From: Zea mays
Taxonomy: Eukaryota; Streptophyta; Magnoliopsida; Poales; Poaceae
Direction of reading: 5' to 3'
DNA: 64,000 bases
Assembly: GCF_902167145.1 (NCBI RefSeq)
Contig: NC_050097.1
Coordinates: forward strand, 142,935,982-142,999,981
Shown here: positions 11,559-23,604 of the stretch, piece by piece
How positions within the stretch are numbered: the first letter of the stretch is position 1
Layout: each line of letters starts with the position of its first letter
The notes under the pieces: model-generated
Told to the model about the DNA's origin: nothing
Database searches by the model: none
The model's input: the letters and a program-made list of their open reading frames with translations, nothing else
Translations under genes and position numbers: made by a program

Positions 11559-14500
11559 TGTCACACCCGGTTTTAGAAGGCAAACCGAATGCGAACCATG
11601 TATGTGCCAGGATCAGCAATTCACGTACACAGCAGTTACATAACTGGACATCATCACACAGTGCTAAAATAATAACATAAAAGGGGAATAATAGTCGATT
11701 ACATCATATGTCTGAGACATCCACATAGTCTTTACAATAATCAAAGTGCGGAAAAGAAACGTAGATACACGCGGCCTTCACAGGCAGCCGAATGGGGGTT
11801 GCCGCTAACCCACACCTAGAACTCGTCATAATCTTGGAACTCCTGGTGGTCTCCTTCCATAGCTTCATCTTCTCCTGAGCAGGGGTTGCAATGCTGACAA
11901 CCTGGGGATGGGGGTTTGGTGTGTAGAGCAAGGGTGAGTACATATCAACATACTCAACAAGTATCCTGTTTGGCTGTAGTGGACTAGCTTTATGTGGGGG
12001 TAAGTCAAGCAGTTGCTTTTAGTTGGTTAGATTATTATTACTAGTAGAGAAAGCCAAGTTTTAGAATTAACCCATGTTATTAACTCAAACGTACTCCTTT
12101 CCAAACGGAAAGAGTACCACTTACCATTACCAGAGTCAATACCAAAACCAACGTTCTCAACACCACCTGTAATCCGAACATCTCTGATCAAGTACCACTA
12201 ATCACTGGAGCTCCCTTGGCCGCTCATAACCGTGAGCATGGCTGATATATCAGTTTTCATACACTCTGCAGAGGTTGTGCACTTTACCCACAAGCCATGA
12301 TTCCCTTTCTGCCTGGAGATCATGACTCTCCATTGATCACTACCAAGGTGACCCAGCAGGGCATCACTACGTAGCCTTTACAAAGATTCCACGGGGCTGT
12401 AGCCACCCGTTAGGTTTCCTAAATGCACCGCACTCCTCCCCAACGGGCGAACCCAAACTTGGCAGAGCAAGCGGCATACACCGAGCCCCATTGATGGCAC
12501 GACGGCTAAGCGAACTACACCCCGGTTCCTCTAATTATTTAGCTAAGGGCATCCCATTCCACCCTCATGGTTGCACTGTTTTCCCGTGCGGTCATCCAAC
12601 AAACAGGTCCTTAAGGAGAGGCACTCGAGAAATCGCTCGAGCCCCCTTGAATGCCACAAGTATAACATCATAATAAAGGAGGGGAAAACAGCGTACCATT
12701 GATAATTCTCATCATGTTCATTGATTAGAGTTGAGCAATAGCATAAAGCTAAACAATAATAATCTAACCCAAATAGGTAAACAAGGTCATCGATAACAAA
12801 AGCTAGTCAATCCTTAGGTATAAATGTGAAATGCGGGAGGTGAATTAAAGAATGTATAGGACAGAGATAGGTCAAGGGACACTTGCCTCCACCAACCGAT
12901 TGCTGCTCAGGGGCTTCTCCTGCGAGTTCCTCGGGCTCTTCAACCGGATCGTTCTCTATACGAGCGCAAACATACATACGTCCACACATTTAATACAAAA
13001 GAACAGTACACCATATAATAGAATGCAATAAGTAAACAGACGTTCCACGCGGGGCTCGCAATTACGGTTAAGAGAGAAAGAGGAAAAGACAGTCGAGAAA
13101 CGATCACGTTACATTATTATAAATTAAACCACTCGCTTAATAGAAGGGCATTAATTTGGATACTACGTTTAGCATAAAGTAAAGTCAAGTTCCACATTTA
13201 ATCATTATAAATAATTGAAGATGAATGAAAGGGAGTGGTCGCACGGCGAGACGTACGACCCCACATTAAGATTGAATTGAGAAATAAACGACTCGCCGCG
13301 CGACAGAGCGCGCAACGAGATTCTTGCATTAATTATAAGTAATATGTTAAGCGTTGCGCGACGAAACGCACGACGGCTTACATCAACAGAACTGAGTTTA
13401 AAACGAATCGTCGCGCGATGAAGCGCGCAACGCAGCACTTTAATAAATATAAATAAAAAGAATCGTCGTGCGACGAAGCGCGCGACGCAGCACGTAGACT
13501 AAACAACAATTAAGATAGATTAAAATGGGGTTAAGCGCAGTGTGACTACGGTCGCACGCGCGAGAGCACGCTACGCGTGCCGAAGGCACGTGAACCATGC
13601 AAGCGCGTGGGACGCGAGTCACCGGGGCACGGGTGTGGGTAGGGGCATGGCCGAGGGCGGGCGACCAAGGCGCGGGGCCGGGCACGGCCGCCGGGGCGCG
13701 TGGCGAGGGCGCAGCCGCCGGGGCACGGTCGGGGAGCAGGGGCTCGCGACGGGGGCGGGCTTGGCGGGGTGAGGGCGCGCGGGCAGGGGCCGAGCCGCCG
13801 GCGCGGGGGGCTCGCCGGGGCGGGGAGCAGGGCGCGGCCGAGGGGCGGTGCGAGGAGAGGCTCGCCGGGCGTGTGGGGAGGCTACCGGGGGTGCAGCTCG
13901 CTGGGGTAGGGAGGGCGCGGGGAGGGCGCGGGACCGGAGATGGGCGCGGCGCGGTCGCGAGGGCTCGCCGGGCGCGGGATGGGGAGGGGAGGGGCTCGCC
14001 GGGCGCGGCTCGCCGGCGCGGGGAGGGCGCGACCGAGCCACCGTCGGGGCGCGAGATGGGAAGGGGAGCGCGGGGCCGGGGACGGCGCGGCCGCGGGCGG
14101 CGCGCAGGGGCGCGACCGAGGGGTGGCGTGGGCGCGGGGGCCGAGGGCGGTGTGGGGACCGGGGCGGCGCAGGGCGCGCGGGCCAAGGCGGGGCAGGGCG
14201 CGCAGGCAGGAGGGTCGCGCGGGGGAGAAGAAGGGGAGGGGGAGGAGAGAGAGAAAAGGGAAGGGGAGGGGAAAACTCACCTCCTGGGATCCAAACTTTG
14301 GCGATGTCGACTCCAAACCCTAGGGCACCACGGGGAGAGAGAGAGGTGGAAGAGGGAGAGGGAGGTTACTGCGCGGGAGAAATCAAATGAAACAAATGGA
14401 TTTGGAGGAGGGGGGCGCGCGCATGGGGTGGGCAGGGGCGCCAGGGGCGCGCGGGCCGGACCAGGCCGGACCGGGCCGGGCTGGGCCGGGCTGGGCCACA

Positions 14501-14788
14501 CCATGGATCAAAACCCAAGACACGCACGACCACTAAACGAAATCCGATCGCGAACCGAAAATCCGAAACGGAACGAGACGAACATGCGACATCAGACAAA
14601 GAAATGTGCTTCGGCATGATGCAACACCCATGACACTTAGGTTTTGTTTATACATGACACGGACACCTGTCACTATATTGGTTTGAAATTGGGAAGAAGG
14701 AGCGAAACAGGAAGAGAAAAGAGTGTAACGCCCGACTTTGGTGAGTGAAAAGAAGAAAAAATTCTATCCCCAAATTCAGGGCGTTACA
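11559..14788 (-). repeat. 5' LTR of element B, complete
   Basis: On - it starts TGTAACGCCC at 14788 and ends TGTGACA at 11559, 3230 bp. It contains the GC-rich block (about 13550-14500). Long overlapping frames there are low-complexity artefacts that occur in both LTRs. It is the reference that shows where the 3' LTR was cut by element A. Confidence 0.87.
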
Positions 14789-14850
14789 GGGGGCCACTGT
14801 CGGTACCCTGAAACTAGGGTACCCCTTGCTGCTGTATAAAGACGCAGTAC
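14789..14850 (+). repeat. LTR H, piece 1 of 4, with PPT remnant
   Basis: GGGGGCCAC at 14789-14797 resembles the end of a gypsy polypurine tract. TGTCGGTACCCTG at 14798 starts an LTR. Only 53 LTR bases remain before O1's TSD (AGTAC, 14846-14850). The sequence continues without loss at 43062. The TG start is mirrored by CCGACA at 62579-62584, so the ends form a 6-bp inverted repeat. If the PPT reading is right, this is H's 3' LTR, with H's body to the left beyond A and B. Confidence 0.65.
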
Positions 14851-16628
14851 TGAAAGTCGCCTAGAGGGGGGTGAATAGGGCGAATCTGAAATTTATAAAC
14901 TTAAGCACAACTACAAGCCGGGTTATCGTTAGAAATATGAATGAGTCCGAGAGAGAGGGCGAAAAACAAATCGCAAGCAAAATAAAGAGTGAGACACAAG
15001 GATTTGTTTTACCGAGGTTCAGTTCTTGCAAACCTACTCCCCGTTGAGGTGGTCACAAAGACCGGGTCTCTTTCAACCCTTTCCCTCTCTCAAACGGTCA
15101 CTTAGACCGAGTGAGCTTCTCTTCTCAATCAAATGGGACACAAAGTCCCCGCAAGGACCACCACACAATTGGTGTCCCTTGCCTCGGTTACAATTGAGTT
15201 GAGCACAAGAAAGAATGAGAAAAAGAAGCAATCCAAGCGCAAGAGCTCAAATGAACACAAGTCACTCTCTCACTAGTCACTATTTGATTGGGAATGATCT
15301 ATGGACTTGGGAGAGGATTTGATCTCTTTGGTGTGTCTTGTATTGAATGCTATAGCTCTTGTAAGGTGTGGGAAGTCTGAAAACTTGGATGCAATGAATG
15401 GTCGGTGGTTAGGGGTATTTATAGCCCTAACCACCAAACTAGTCGTTTGGTGAAGGCTGCTGTCGCATGGCGCACCTGACAGTCCGGTGCGCCTGCCACG
15501 TCACCAAGCCGTTGGATTCTGATTGTTGGAGCTTCTGTCTTCTGAGCCACCGGACAGTCCGGTGGTGCACCGGACATGTACTGTTCACTGTCCGGTGCGC
15601 CATCTGGCTCTGCTCTGACTCTTGCGCGCACTGTAGCGCATTTAATGCCTTCTGCAGACGACCGTTGGCGCGAAGTAGCCGTTGCTCCGCTGGCACACCG
15701 GACAGTCCGGTGAATTATAGCGGAGGGGCTCCCAGAATTCCCGAAGGTGAGCAGTTCGGAGTTGGAGTCCCTGGTGCACCGGACACTGTCTGGTGGCACA
15801 CCGGACAGTCCGGTGCGCCAGAACAGGGCACACTTCGGCTGACTTTAGCTCTCTATTTTTGAATCCTTTCTCGGTCTTTTAATTGGTTTGTTGTGAACCT
15901 TTAGCACCTGTAGAACTCATAATCTAGAGCAAACTAGTCGGTTGCCCGTGCGTTGCGACGGTTTACAACAATACCTATGTAAACCATCCACCAAAAAAAT
16001 TTTAAGATTTTTTATTGATTATCTTCGCTCTTCGTATAATATTTTTTGATTTGGCTAACTGATGTTATTGTTTACTCCATCCAATATGTCTTGTACAACA
16101 CGGCCAATAAAGTGAACGATTAGAAAAGAGTTCATAACGATTGACTGAACGAACAGGGATTATAAAATGACAGAATTCCACCGTACAGAGACCAAATAAC
16201 AGAAAGTTTGTAAGCTCAAGTTTCTAAAATAAGTCACATGAACTCAAACTTATAAGAAAAGATAGATCAAAATATGGAGTGATTGCTAAAGTCAGGCATC
16301 AATAAAAAATGGATGCGCTCCATATAAATTATGCTATTTTGTAGTAATTACTAACGTTTAAAACCAACAAATAATCTTCCGTTTTACTGTTAGTGTGACA
16401 AATCATTGTTGCTCCATCCAATTCAGCAACCTCAAACACCATTGAGTCCATTGCGCCAATGTGGTCTCAGAAACGACATAATGCTTGCAAGAACCAAAAA
16501 CGTTATGTCGTGCTTGGTTATAACCTCGGCCTGTAGTGCTAATCCGGCCCAACACGATTATATTTTCTATTTTACAAAAAAAACGTATATACATATATAC
16601 AATTTATATTCAATATTAAAAGCATCTG

Positions 16629-16717
16629 AGTATGATGTTCTACTGGTTAGATAGCTTAACCCAGTGTCTCCCGCCTTTCTTCCATTAGGGCATGGGGTTC
16701 GAATCCCACCTCCCGCA
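16629..16717 (+). other. tRNA-like block with A-box- and B-box-like motifs
   Basis: It contains TGGTTAGATAG (A-box-like) and, about 45 bases on, GGTTCGAATCCC (a good B-box/T-loop match). I cannot fold a proper acceptor stem, so this is not a working tRNA gene. It could be the pol III head of a SINE-like repeat. Confidence 0.35.
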
Positions 16718-17170
16718 CTGTTTTTTAACATTTTACGTTGATTTATTCAAATAGGCCGACGGGCTAACGGACTGGCCCGGCACAGCCAGCTGGTCGACAT
16801 GACGTGTCTGGGCCAGAGTTGTGACCACTGTTTTTTAACATTGTACGTTGATTTATTCAAATGGGCCGACGGGCTAACGGGCTGACCCGGCACAGCCAGC
16901 TGGTCGACATGACGTGTCTGGGCCAGAGTTGTGGTCCGTGGGCGTCTGGCCCGTGCCGGGCCGCTGTTCGGCCAACTGGTCGACATGACGTGTCTGGGCC
17001 AGAGTTGTGACCACTATTTTTTAACATTGTACGCTGATTTATTCAAATGGGCCGACAGGCTAACGGGCTGACCCGGCACAGCCAGCTGGTCGACATGACG
17101 TGTCTGGGCCAGAGTTGTGGCCCGTGGGCGTCTGGCCCGTGCCGGGCTGCCGTTCGGCCATCTACAGGCG
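16718..17170 (+). repeat. Three imperfect GC-rich direct repeats
   Basis: Three units begin TTTTTTAACATT near 16722, 16830 and 17018. They share AAATGGGCCGACGGGCTAAC, CACAGCCAGCTGGTCGACAT and GACGTGTCTGGGCCAGAGTT. Units 2 and 3 add a CCGTGGGCGTCTGGCCCGTG module that unit 1 lacks. They lie wholly inside the 15939-17263 insertion. Confidence 0.7.
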
Positions 17171-17344
17171 TGCATCGGGTTAATTTGAAATAGTTGTGAG
17201 GGGTTATTTGTAAAAAAATGACGCATGACGACCGTTGAAACTGGTGCTTTAAGTATAGTATAGACTAGTTAGTCCAATTATTTGTGTTGGGCAATTCAAC
17301 CACCAAAATCAACTAGGAAAAGGTGTAAGCCTATTTCCCTTTCA

Positions 17345-18152
17345 ATCTCCCCCTTTTTGGTGATTGATGCCAACACAAACCAAAGTAAATATAGAAGTGC
17401 ATAATTGAACTAGTTTGCAGAATGTGAGTGCAAAGGTTACTTAGAATTGAACCAATAAATTCTCATAAGATATGCATGGATTGCTTTCTTTATTTTTAAC
17501 ATTTTGGACCACGCTTTGCACCACATGTTTTGTTTTTGCAAATCCTTTTGTAAATTCTTTTCAAAGTCCTTTTGCAAATAGTCAAAGGTAAATGAGTAAG
17601 ATTTTGAGAAGCATTTTCGAGATTTGAAATTTTCTCCCCCTGTTTTAAATGCTTTTCCTTTGACTAGACAAAACTCCCCCTCAATAAAATCCTCCTCTTA
17701 GTATTCAAGAGGGTTTTAGATATTAGTTTTGAAAGGGTTGTGCCAATTTGAAATTCTATCAAAAATAAGATACCAAATTGAAAACTCTTTTCTTAACTCA
17801 AAATTTTTGAAATTGGTGGTGGTGCGGTCCTTTTGCTTTGGGCTAATACTTTCTCCCCCTTTGGCATGAATTGCCAAAAACGGATACTTGAGTGAAATAT
17901 AAGCCCTTTCACTTTCTCTCCCTATGCTAAATAACATATGAGTGAAGATTATACCAAAGTTGGAGAGCATTGCAGAGCGACGGCGAAGGATGAGTAATTC
18001 AATGGAGTGGAGTGGAAGCCTTTGTCTTCGCCGAAGACTCCAATTCCCTTTCAATTTATGACTTAGCATGGAATACACTTGAAAACACATTAGTCATAGC
18101 ACATGAAAGAGATATGATCAAAGGTATATCTATGAGCTATGGGTGCAAAACA
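17345..18152 (-). other. O1 3' non-coding region with several polypurine tracts
   Basis: There is no gene between the pol stop and the 3' LTR. On the minus strand GGGGGAG tracts recur near 17347, 17640, 17680 and 17855. The one next to the LTR is the likely functional PPT. Multiple PPT copies are known for Sireviruses. No envelope-like ORF is present. Confidence 0.65.
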
Positions 18153-21100
18153 TCAATAAAAGTTCCTAGAATCAAGAATATTTAGCTCATGCCTAAGTTT
18201 GGTAAATGTTTGTTCATCTAATGGCTTGGTAAAGATATCAGCTAATTGTTCTTTGGTGTTAATATATGCAATCTCGATATCCCCCTTTTGTTGGTGATCC
18301 TTTAGAAAATGATACCGAATGGCTATGTGTTTAGTGCGGCTATGCTCAACGGGATTATCCGCCATGCGGATTGCACTCTCATTATCACATAGAAGAGGGA
18401 CTTTGGTTAATTTGTAACCATAGTCCCTAAGGGTTTGCCTCATCCAAAGCAATTGCACGCAACAATGACCTGCGGCAATATACTCGGCTTCGGCGGTAGA
18501 AAGAGCTACAGAATTTTGCTTCTTTGAAGCCCAAGACACCAGAGATCTTCCCAAGAACTAGCAAGTCCCCGATGTGCTCTTTCTATTAATTTTACACCCC
18601 GCCTAATCGGCATCCGAATAACCAATTAAATCAAATGTGGATCCCCTGGGGTACCAAAGGCCAAACTTAGGAGTATAAACTAAATATCTCAAGATTCGTT
18701 TTACGGCCCTAAGGTGAGCTTCCTTAGGATCGGCTTGGAATCTTGCACACATGCATACGGAAAGCATAATGTCTGGTCGAGGTGCACATAAATAGAGTAA
18801 AGAACCTATCATCGACCGGTATACCTTTTGATCTACGGATTTACCTCCCGTGTCGAGGTCGAGATGCCCATTGGTTCCCATGGGTGTCTTGATGAGCTTG
18901 GCATCCTTCATCCCAAACTTGTTTAGAATGTCTTGAATATACTTCGTTTGGCTAATGAAGGTGCCCTCTTGGAGTTGCTTCACTTGAAATCCTAAGAAGT
19001 ACTTCAACTCCCCCATCATAGACATCTCGAATTTTTGTGTCATGATCCTACTAAACTCTTCACATGTAGATTCGTTAGTAGACCCAAATATGATATCATC
19101 AACATAAATTTGGCATACAAACAAACCATTTTCAAGTGTTTTGGTAAAGAGTGTAGGATCGGCCTTTCCGACTTTGAAGCCATTAGTGATAAGGAAATCT
19201 CTTAGGCATTCATACCATGCTCTTGGGGCTTGCTTGAGCCCATAAAGCGCCTTAGAGAGTTTATATACATAGTTAGGGTACTCACTATCTTCAAAGTCGG
19301 GAGGTTGCTCAACATAGACCTCTTCCATGATTGGTCCGTTGAGGAAAGCACTTTTCACGTCCATTTGATAAAGCTTGAAGCCATGGTAAGTAGCATAGGC
19401 AAGTAAAATGCGAATTGATTCTAGCCTAGCTATGGGTGCATAGGTTTCACCGCAATCCAAACCTTCGACTTGTGAGTATCCCTTGGCCACAAGCCGGGCT
19501 TAGTTCCTTGTCACCACACCATGCTCATCTTGCTTGTTACAGAAAACCCACTTGGTTCCTACAACATTTTGTTTAGGACGTGGAACTAAATGCCATACCT
19601 CATTCCTAGTGAAGTTGTTGAGCTCCTCTTGCATCGCCACCACCCAATCTGAATCTTGAAGTGCTTCCTCTACCTTGTGTGGCTCAATAGAGGAAACAAA
19701 AGAGTAATGTTCACAAAAATGAGCAACACGAGATCGAGTAGTTACCCCCTTTTGAATATCACCGAGGATGGTGTTCACGGGGTGATCTCGTTGAATTGCT
19801 TGGTGGACTCTTGGGTGTGGCGGCCTTGGAGCTTGTTCATCTTCCTCATCTTGATCATGGGCATCTCCCCCTTGATCATTGCTCTCCTCTTGAGGTGGCT
19901 CAACTTCTTGATCTTCTTCTTCATCATCTTGAGCCTCATCCTCATCTTGAGTTGGTGGAGATGCTTGCATGGAGGAAGATGGTTGATCTTGTGCTTGTGG
20001 AGGCTCTTCGGATTCCTTAGGACACACATCCCCAATGGACATGTTCCTTAGCGCGACGCATGAAGCCTCTTCATCATCTAGCTCATCAAGATCAACTTGC
20101 TCTACTTGAGAGTCGTTAGTCTCATCAAACACAATGTCACAAGAAACTTCAACTAGTCCAGAGGACTTGTTAAAGACTCTATATGCCCTTGTGTTTGAAT
20201 CATATCCTAGTAAAAAGTCTTCTACAGCCTTAGGAGCAAATTTAGATTTTCTACCTCTTTTAACAAGAATAAAGCATTTGCTACCAAAGACTCTAAAATA
20301 TGAAACATTGGGCTTTATACCGGTTAGGAGTTCATACGATGTTTTCTTGAGGATTCGGTGTAGATATAATCGGTTGATGGCGTAGCATGCGGTGTTGACC
20401 GCCTCTGCCCAAAACCGATTCGAAGTCTTGTACTCATCAAGCATGGTCCTTGCCATGTCCAATAGAGTTTGATTATTCCTCTCCACCACACCATTTTGTT
20501 GTGGCGTGTAGGGAGAAGAGAACTCATGCTTGATGCCCTCCTCAAGGAAGCCTTCGATTTGTGAGTTCTTGAACTCCGTCCCGTTGTCGCTTCTAATTTT
20601 CTTGATTCTTAAGCCGAACTCGTTTTGAGTCCGTCTCAAGAATCCCTTTAAGGTCTCTTGGGTATGAGATTTTTCCTGCAAAAAGAACACCCAAGTGAAG
20701 CGAGAATAATCATCCACAATAACTAGACAGTACTTACTTCCGCCGATGTTTATGTAAGCTATCGGGCCGAATAGATCCATGTGTAGGAGCTCGAGTGGCC
20801 TGTCAGTCGTCATGATGTTCTTGTGTGGATGATGAACACCAACTTGCTTTCCTGCCTGACATGCGCTACAAATCCTGTCTTTCTCAAAATGAACATTTGT
20901 TAGTCCCAAAATGCGTTCTCCCTTTAGAAGCTTGTGAAGATTCTTCATTCCAACATGTGCTAGTCGGCGATGCCAGAGCCAGCCCATGTTAGTCTTAGCA
21001 ATTAAGCAAGTGTCGAGTTCAGCTCTATCAAAATCTACTAAGTATAGCTAACCCTCTAACACTCCCTTAAATGCTACTGAATCATCACTTCTTCTAAAGA

Positions 21101-21389
21101 CAGTAACACCTATATCTGTAAAAAGACAGTTGTAACCCATTTTACATAATTGTGAAACTGAAAGCAAGTTATAATCTAAAGAATCTACAAGAAAAACATT
21201 GGAAATAGAGTGGTCAGGTGATATAGCAATTTTACCCAATCCTTTGACCAAACCTTGATTTCCATCCCCGAATGTGATCGCTCTTTGGGGATCTTGGTTT
21301 TTCTTATAGGAGGAGAACATCTTCTCCCCTGTCATATGGTTTGTGCACCCGCTATCGATGATCCAACTTGAGCCCCCGGATGCATAAAC
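18153..21389 (-). pseudogene. O1 pol: protease, integrase, RT, RNase H (broken)
   Basis: The order is PR-IN-RT-RH, as in Ty1/copia. The frame starts just after the gag-pol junction (GTTTATGCATCC at 21389). Visible are the GAG-pre-integrase HHCC region (WHRRLAHVG...CSACQAGK), the integrase core (HMDLFGP, RSDNGTEFKN, NGVVERNN), RT ([22 protein letters not shown] near 19090) and RNase H ([19 protein letters not shown]). Stops are at 21048-21050, 19500-19502, 18603-18605 and 18558-18560. One glutamate codon is missing in the integrase loop ([10 protein letters not shown] where O2 has [11 protein letters not shown]). The RT catalytic motif survives but the polyprotein is dead. Confidence 0.88.
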
Positions 21390-21402
21390 CTACAAAACAA
21401 AT

Positions 21403-23604
21403 TTAGTTCTTGATTTTAGGTACCCAAATGGTTTTGGGTCCTTTGACATTAGATACAAGAACTTTGGGTACCCAAACACAAGTCTTTGATCCCTTGTGTT
21501 TGCCCCCAACATACTTGGCAACTACTTTGCCGGATTTGTTAGTCAAAACATAAGATGCATCAAAAGTTTTAAATGAAATGTTAGATTCATTTGATGCAAT
21601 AGGAGTTTTCTTCTTAGGCAATTTAGCATGGGTTGATTGCCTAGAGCTAGATGTTTCACCCTTATACATAAAAGCATGATTAGGGCCAGAGTGAGACTTC
21701 CTAGAGTGAATTCTCCTAATTTTGTGCTCGGGATAACCGGCAGGGTACAAAATGTAACCCTTGTTATCCTGAGTCATGGGAGCCTTACCCTTAACAAAGT
21801 TTGACAATTTTTTAGGAGGGGCATTAAGTTTGACATTGTCTCCCTTTTGGAAGCCAATGCCATCCTTGATGTCAGGGCGTCTCCCACTATAAAGCATGCT
21901 ACGAGCAAATTTAAAATTTTTATTTTCTAACTCATGCTCGGCAATTTTAGCATCTAATTTTGCTATATGATCATTTTGTTGTTTAATCAAGGCCATGTGA
22001 TCATGAATAGCATCAATGTTAACATCTCTACATCTAGTGCAAATTGTAACATGCTCAACGGTAGATGTAGAGGGTTTGCAAGATTTTAGTTCAACAATCT
22101 TAGCATGTAAAATGTCATTTTCACTTCTAAGATTGGAAATGGAAGCATTGCAAACATCTAAGTCTTTAGCCTTAGCAATCAATTTTTCATTTTCAATCCT
22201 AAGGCTAGCAAGAGAAGCATTCAATTTTTCAATCTTAGCAAGTAAACTAGCATTATCATCTCTAAGATTGGAAATTGAATCATCACATACATTTGAATCA
22301 ACCTTAGCAATTAATCTAGCATTTGCATTTCTAAGGTTGGTAATAACATCATGGCAAGTGCTTAGCTCACTAGATAATTTTTCACATTTTTCTACTTCTA
22401 GAGCATAAGCATTTTTAACCTTAACATGCTTCTTATTTTCCTTAATTAGGAAGTCCTCTTGGGTGTCCAAGAGTTCATCCTTTTCATGAATAGCACTAAT
22501 TAATTCATTCAACTTTTCTTTTTGTTGCATGTTTAGGTTGGCAAAAAGAGTGAGCAAATTATCCTCCTCATCACTAGAATTACCCTCATCACTAGAGGTT
22601 GCATATTTAGTGGAGGATTTTGATTTTACCTTCTTCCTTTTGTCGTCCTTAGCCATGAGGCACTTGTGGCCGACGTTGGGGAAGAAGAGCCCTTTGGTGA
22701 CGGCGATGTTGGCGGCGTCCTCGTCGGAGGAGGAGTCGGTGGAGCTCTCGTCGGAGTTCCACTCGCGGCACACATGGGCATCGCCGCCCTTCTTCTTGTA
22801 GTATCTCTTCTTTTCTCTCCTCTTGCCCTTCTTGTCGTCGCCCCTATCACTGTCACTTGATAATGGACATTTTGCAATAAAGTGACCGGGCTTACCACAC
22901 TTGTAGCAAACTTTCTTGGAGCGGGACTTGTAGTCCTTCCCCCTCCTTTGCTTGAGGATTTGGCGAAAGCTCTTGATGATGAGCGTCATTTACTCGTTGT
23001 CGATCTTGGAGGCGTCGATGGGGACTCTACTTGGTGTAGAGTCTTCTTTTTCTCCTCCGTTGCCTTGAATGCGATCGGTTGTGCTTCGGGCGTGGAGGAG
23101 GCGCCTTGCTCGATGATTTTCTTGGAGCCTTTGATCATCAACTCAAAGTTCACAAATTTTCCTATTACTTCCTCGGGAGACATTAGTGTATATCTAGGAT
23201 CACCACGAATTAATTGCACTTGCGTAGGGTTAAGGAATACGAGTGATCTAAGAATAACCTTGACCATTTCATGGTCATCCCATTTGGTGCTCCCGAGGTT
23301 GCGCACTTGGTTCACCAAGGTCTTGAGCTGGTTGTACATTGCTTGTGGCTCCTCCCCTTGGTGAAGCATGAAGCGACCGAGCTCCCCCTCGATCGTCTCT
23401 CGCTTGGTGATCTTGGTCACCTCGTCTCCTTCGTGCGCAGTCTTGAGCATGTCCCAAATTTCCTTTGCGTTCTTCAACCCTTGCACCTTATTATACTCCT
23501 CTCGACTTAGAGAGGCGAGGAGTATAGTCGTGGCTTGGGAGTTGAAGTGTTGGATTTGTTCGACCTCCTCCGAGTCGTAATCCTTGTCTCCCTTCTTTGG
23601 TACC
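21403..23604 (-). pseudogene. O1 gag, C-terminal part, cut by J1
   Basis: It continues the gag begun at 41803-41371; J1's TSD GTACC (23600-23604) marks the cut. Present are the capsid-like part (QATTILLASLSREEYNKV, KRETIEGELGRF), a CCHC zinc knuckle (CYKCGKPGHFIAKC near 22900-22860), a Lys/Asp/Ser-rich linker, a long coiled-coil region (about 22600-21900) typical of Sirevirus Gag extensions, and a conserved C-terminus (GSKTCVWVPK). A frameshift near 23050 and a TAA at 22990-22992 break it just before the zinc knuckle. The gag stop lies at 21403-21405, 14 bases before the pol frame. Confidence 0.85.
23600..23604. repeat. J1 target site duplication, left (GTACC)
   Basis: GTACC immediately before J1's LTR start at 23605 is repeated at 41371-41375 right after J1's end. 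Both copies lie in O1's gag. Confidence 0.85.

Larger units (their letters stand above)
3312..14788 (-). mobile_element. Element B: Ty3/gypsy chromovirus with an extra 5' ORF
   Basis: In - orientation the parts are: 5' LTR (14788-11559), initiator-tRNA-Met-type PBS, an additional ORF (11298-10279), gag with a zinc knuckle, then protease, RT, RNase H, integrase and chromodomain, PPT and a 3' LTR cut off at 3312 by element A. The domain order PR-RT-RH-IN-CHD is that of Ty3/gypsy chromoviruses. Gag-pol has at least 13 in-frame stops and one frameshift, so B is dead. B's 5' LTR abuts GGGGGCCAC followed by the TGTCGG start of LTR H, so B appears to have landed at or beside H's polypurine tract. 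Its TSD cannot be checked because the other end is outside the window. Confidence 0.88.
15939..17263. mobile_element. Unclassified 1.3 kb insertion in O1's 3' LTR, TSD ACTAGT
   Basis: Comparison with O1's 5' LTR (empty site near 42975) gives clean boundaries: ACTAGT at 15933-15938 and again at 17264-17269. The left end reads CGGTTGCCCGTGCGTTGCGACGG, a motif I associate with repeats scattered in grass genomes. The right end reads AAGTATAGTATAG. There are no terminal inverted repeats or LTRs and no long ORF. Inside are an AT-rich part (15970-16600), a tRNA-like block (about 16629-16717) and GC-rich direct repeats (16718-17170). The TSD and lack of TIRs suggest a non-LTR (SINE/LINE-like) origin, but there is no poly-A. 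I leave it unclassified. Confidence 0.6.
14851..17344 (-). repeat. 3' LTR of O1, containing a 1.3 kb insertion
   Basis: On the minus strand it starts at 17344 (TGAAAGGGAAATAGG) and ends at 14851 (CGACTTTCA). Its span is 2494 bp against 1205 bp for the 5' LTR. The excess is the insertion at 15939-17263 plus its TSD. It contains several near copies of the palindrome CACCGGACTGTCCGGTG around 15470-15820, a known feature of Sirevirus LTRs. Confidence 0.87.

Noticed and set aside
14789..14797. GGGGG as the TSD of element B
   Set aside because: The matching copy would lie left of the window, and the bases also fit H's polypurine tract, so it cannot be called.
16629..16717. A complete tRNA gene
   Set aside because: A- and B-box-like motifs exist, but no pairing acceptor or anticodon stems could be found. 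Kept only as a tRNA-like block.
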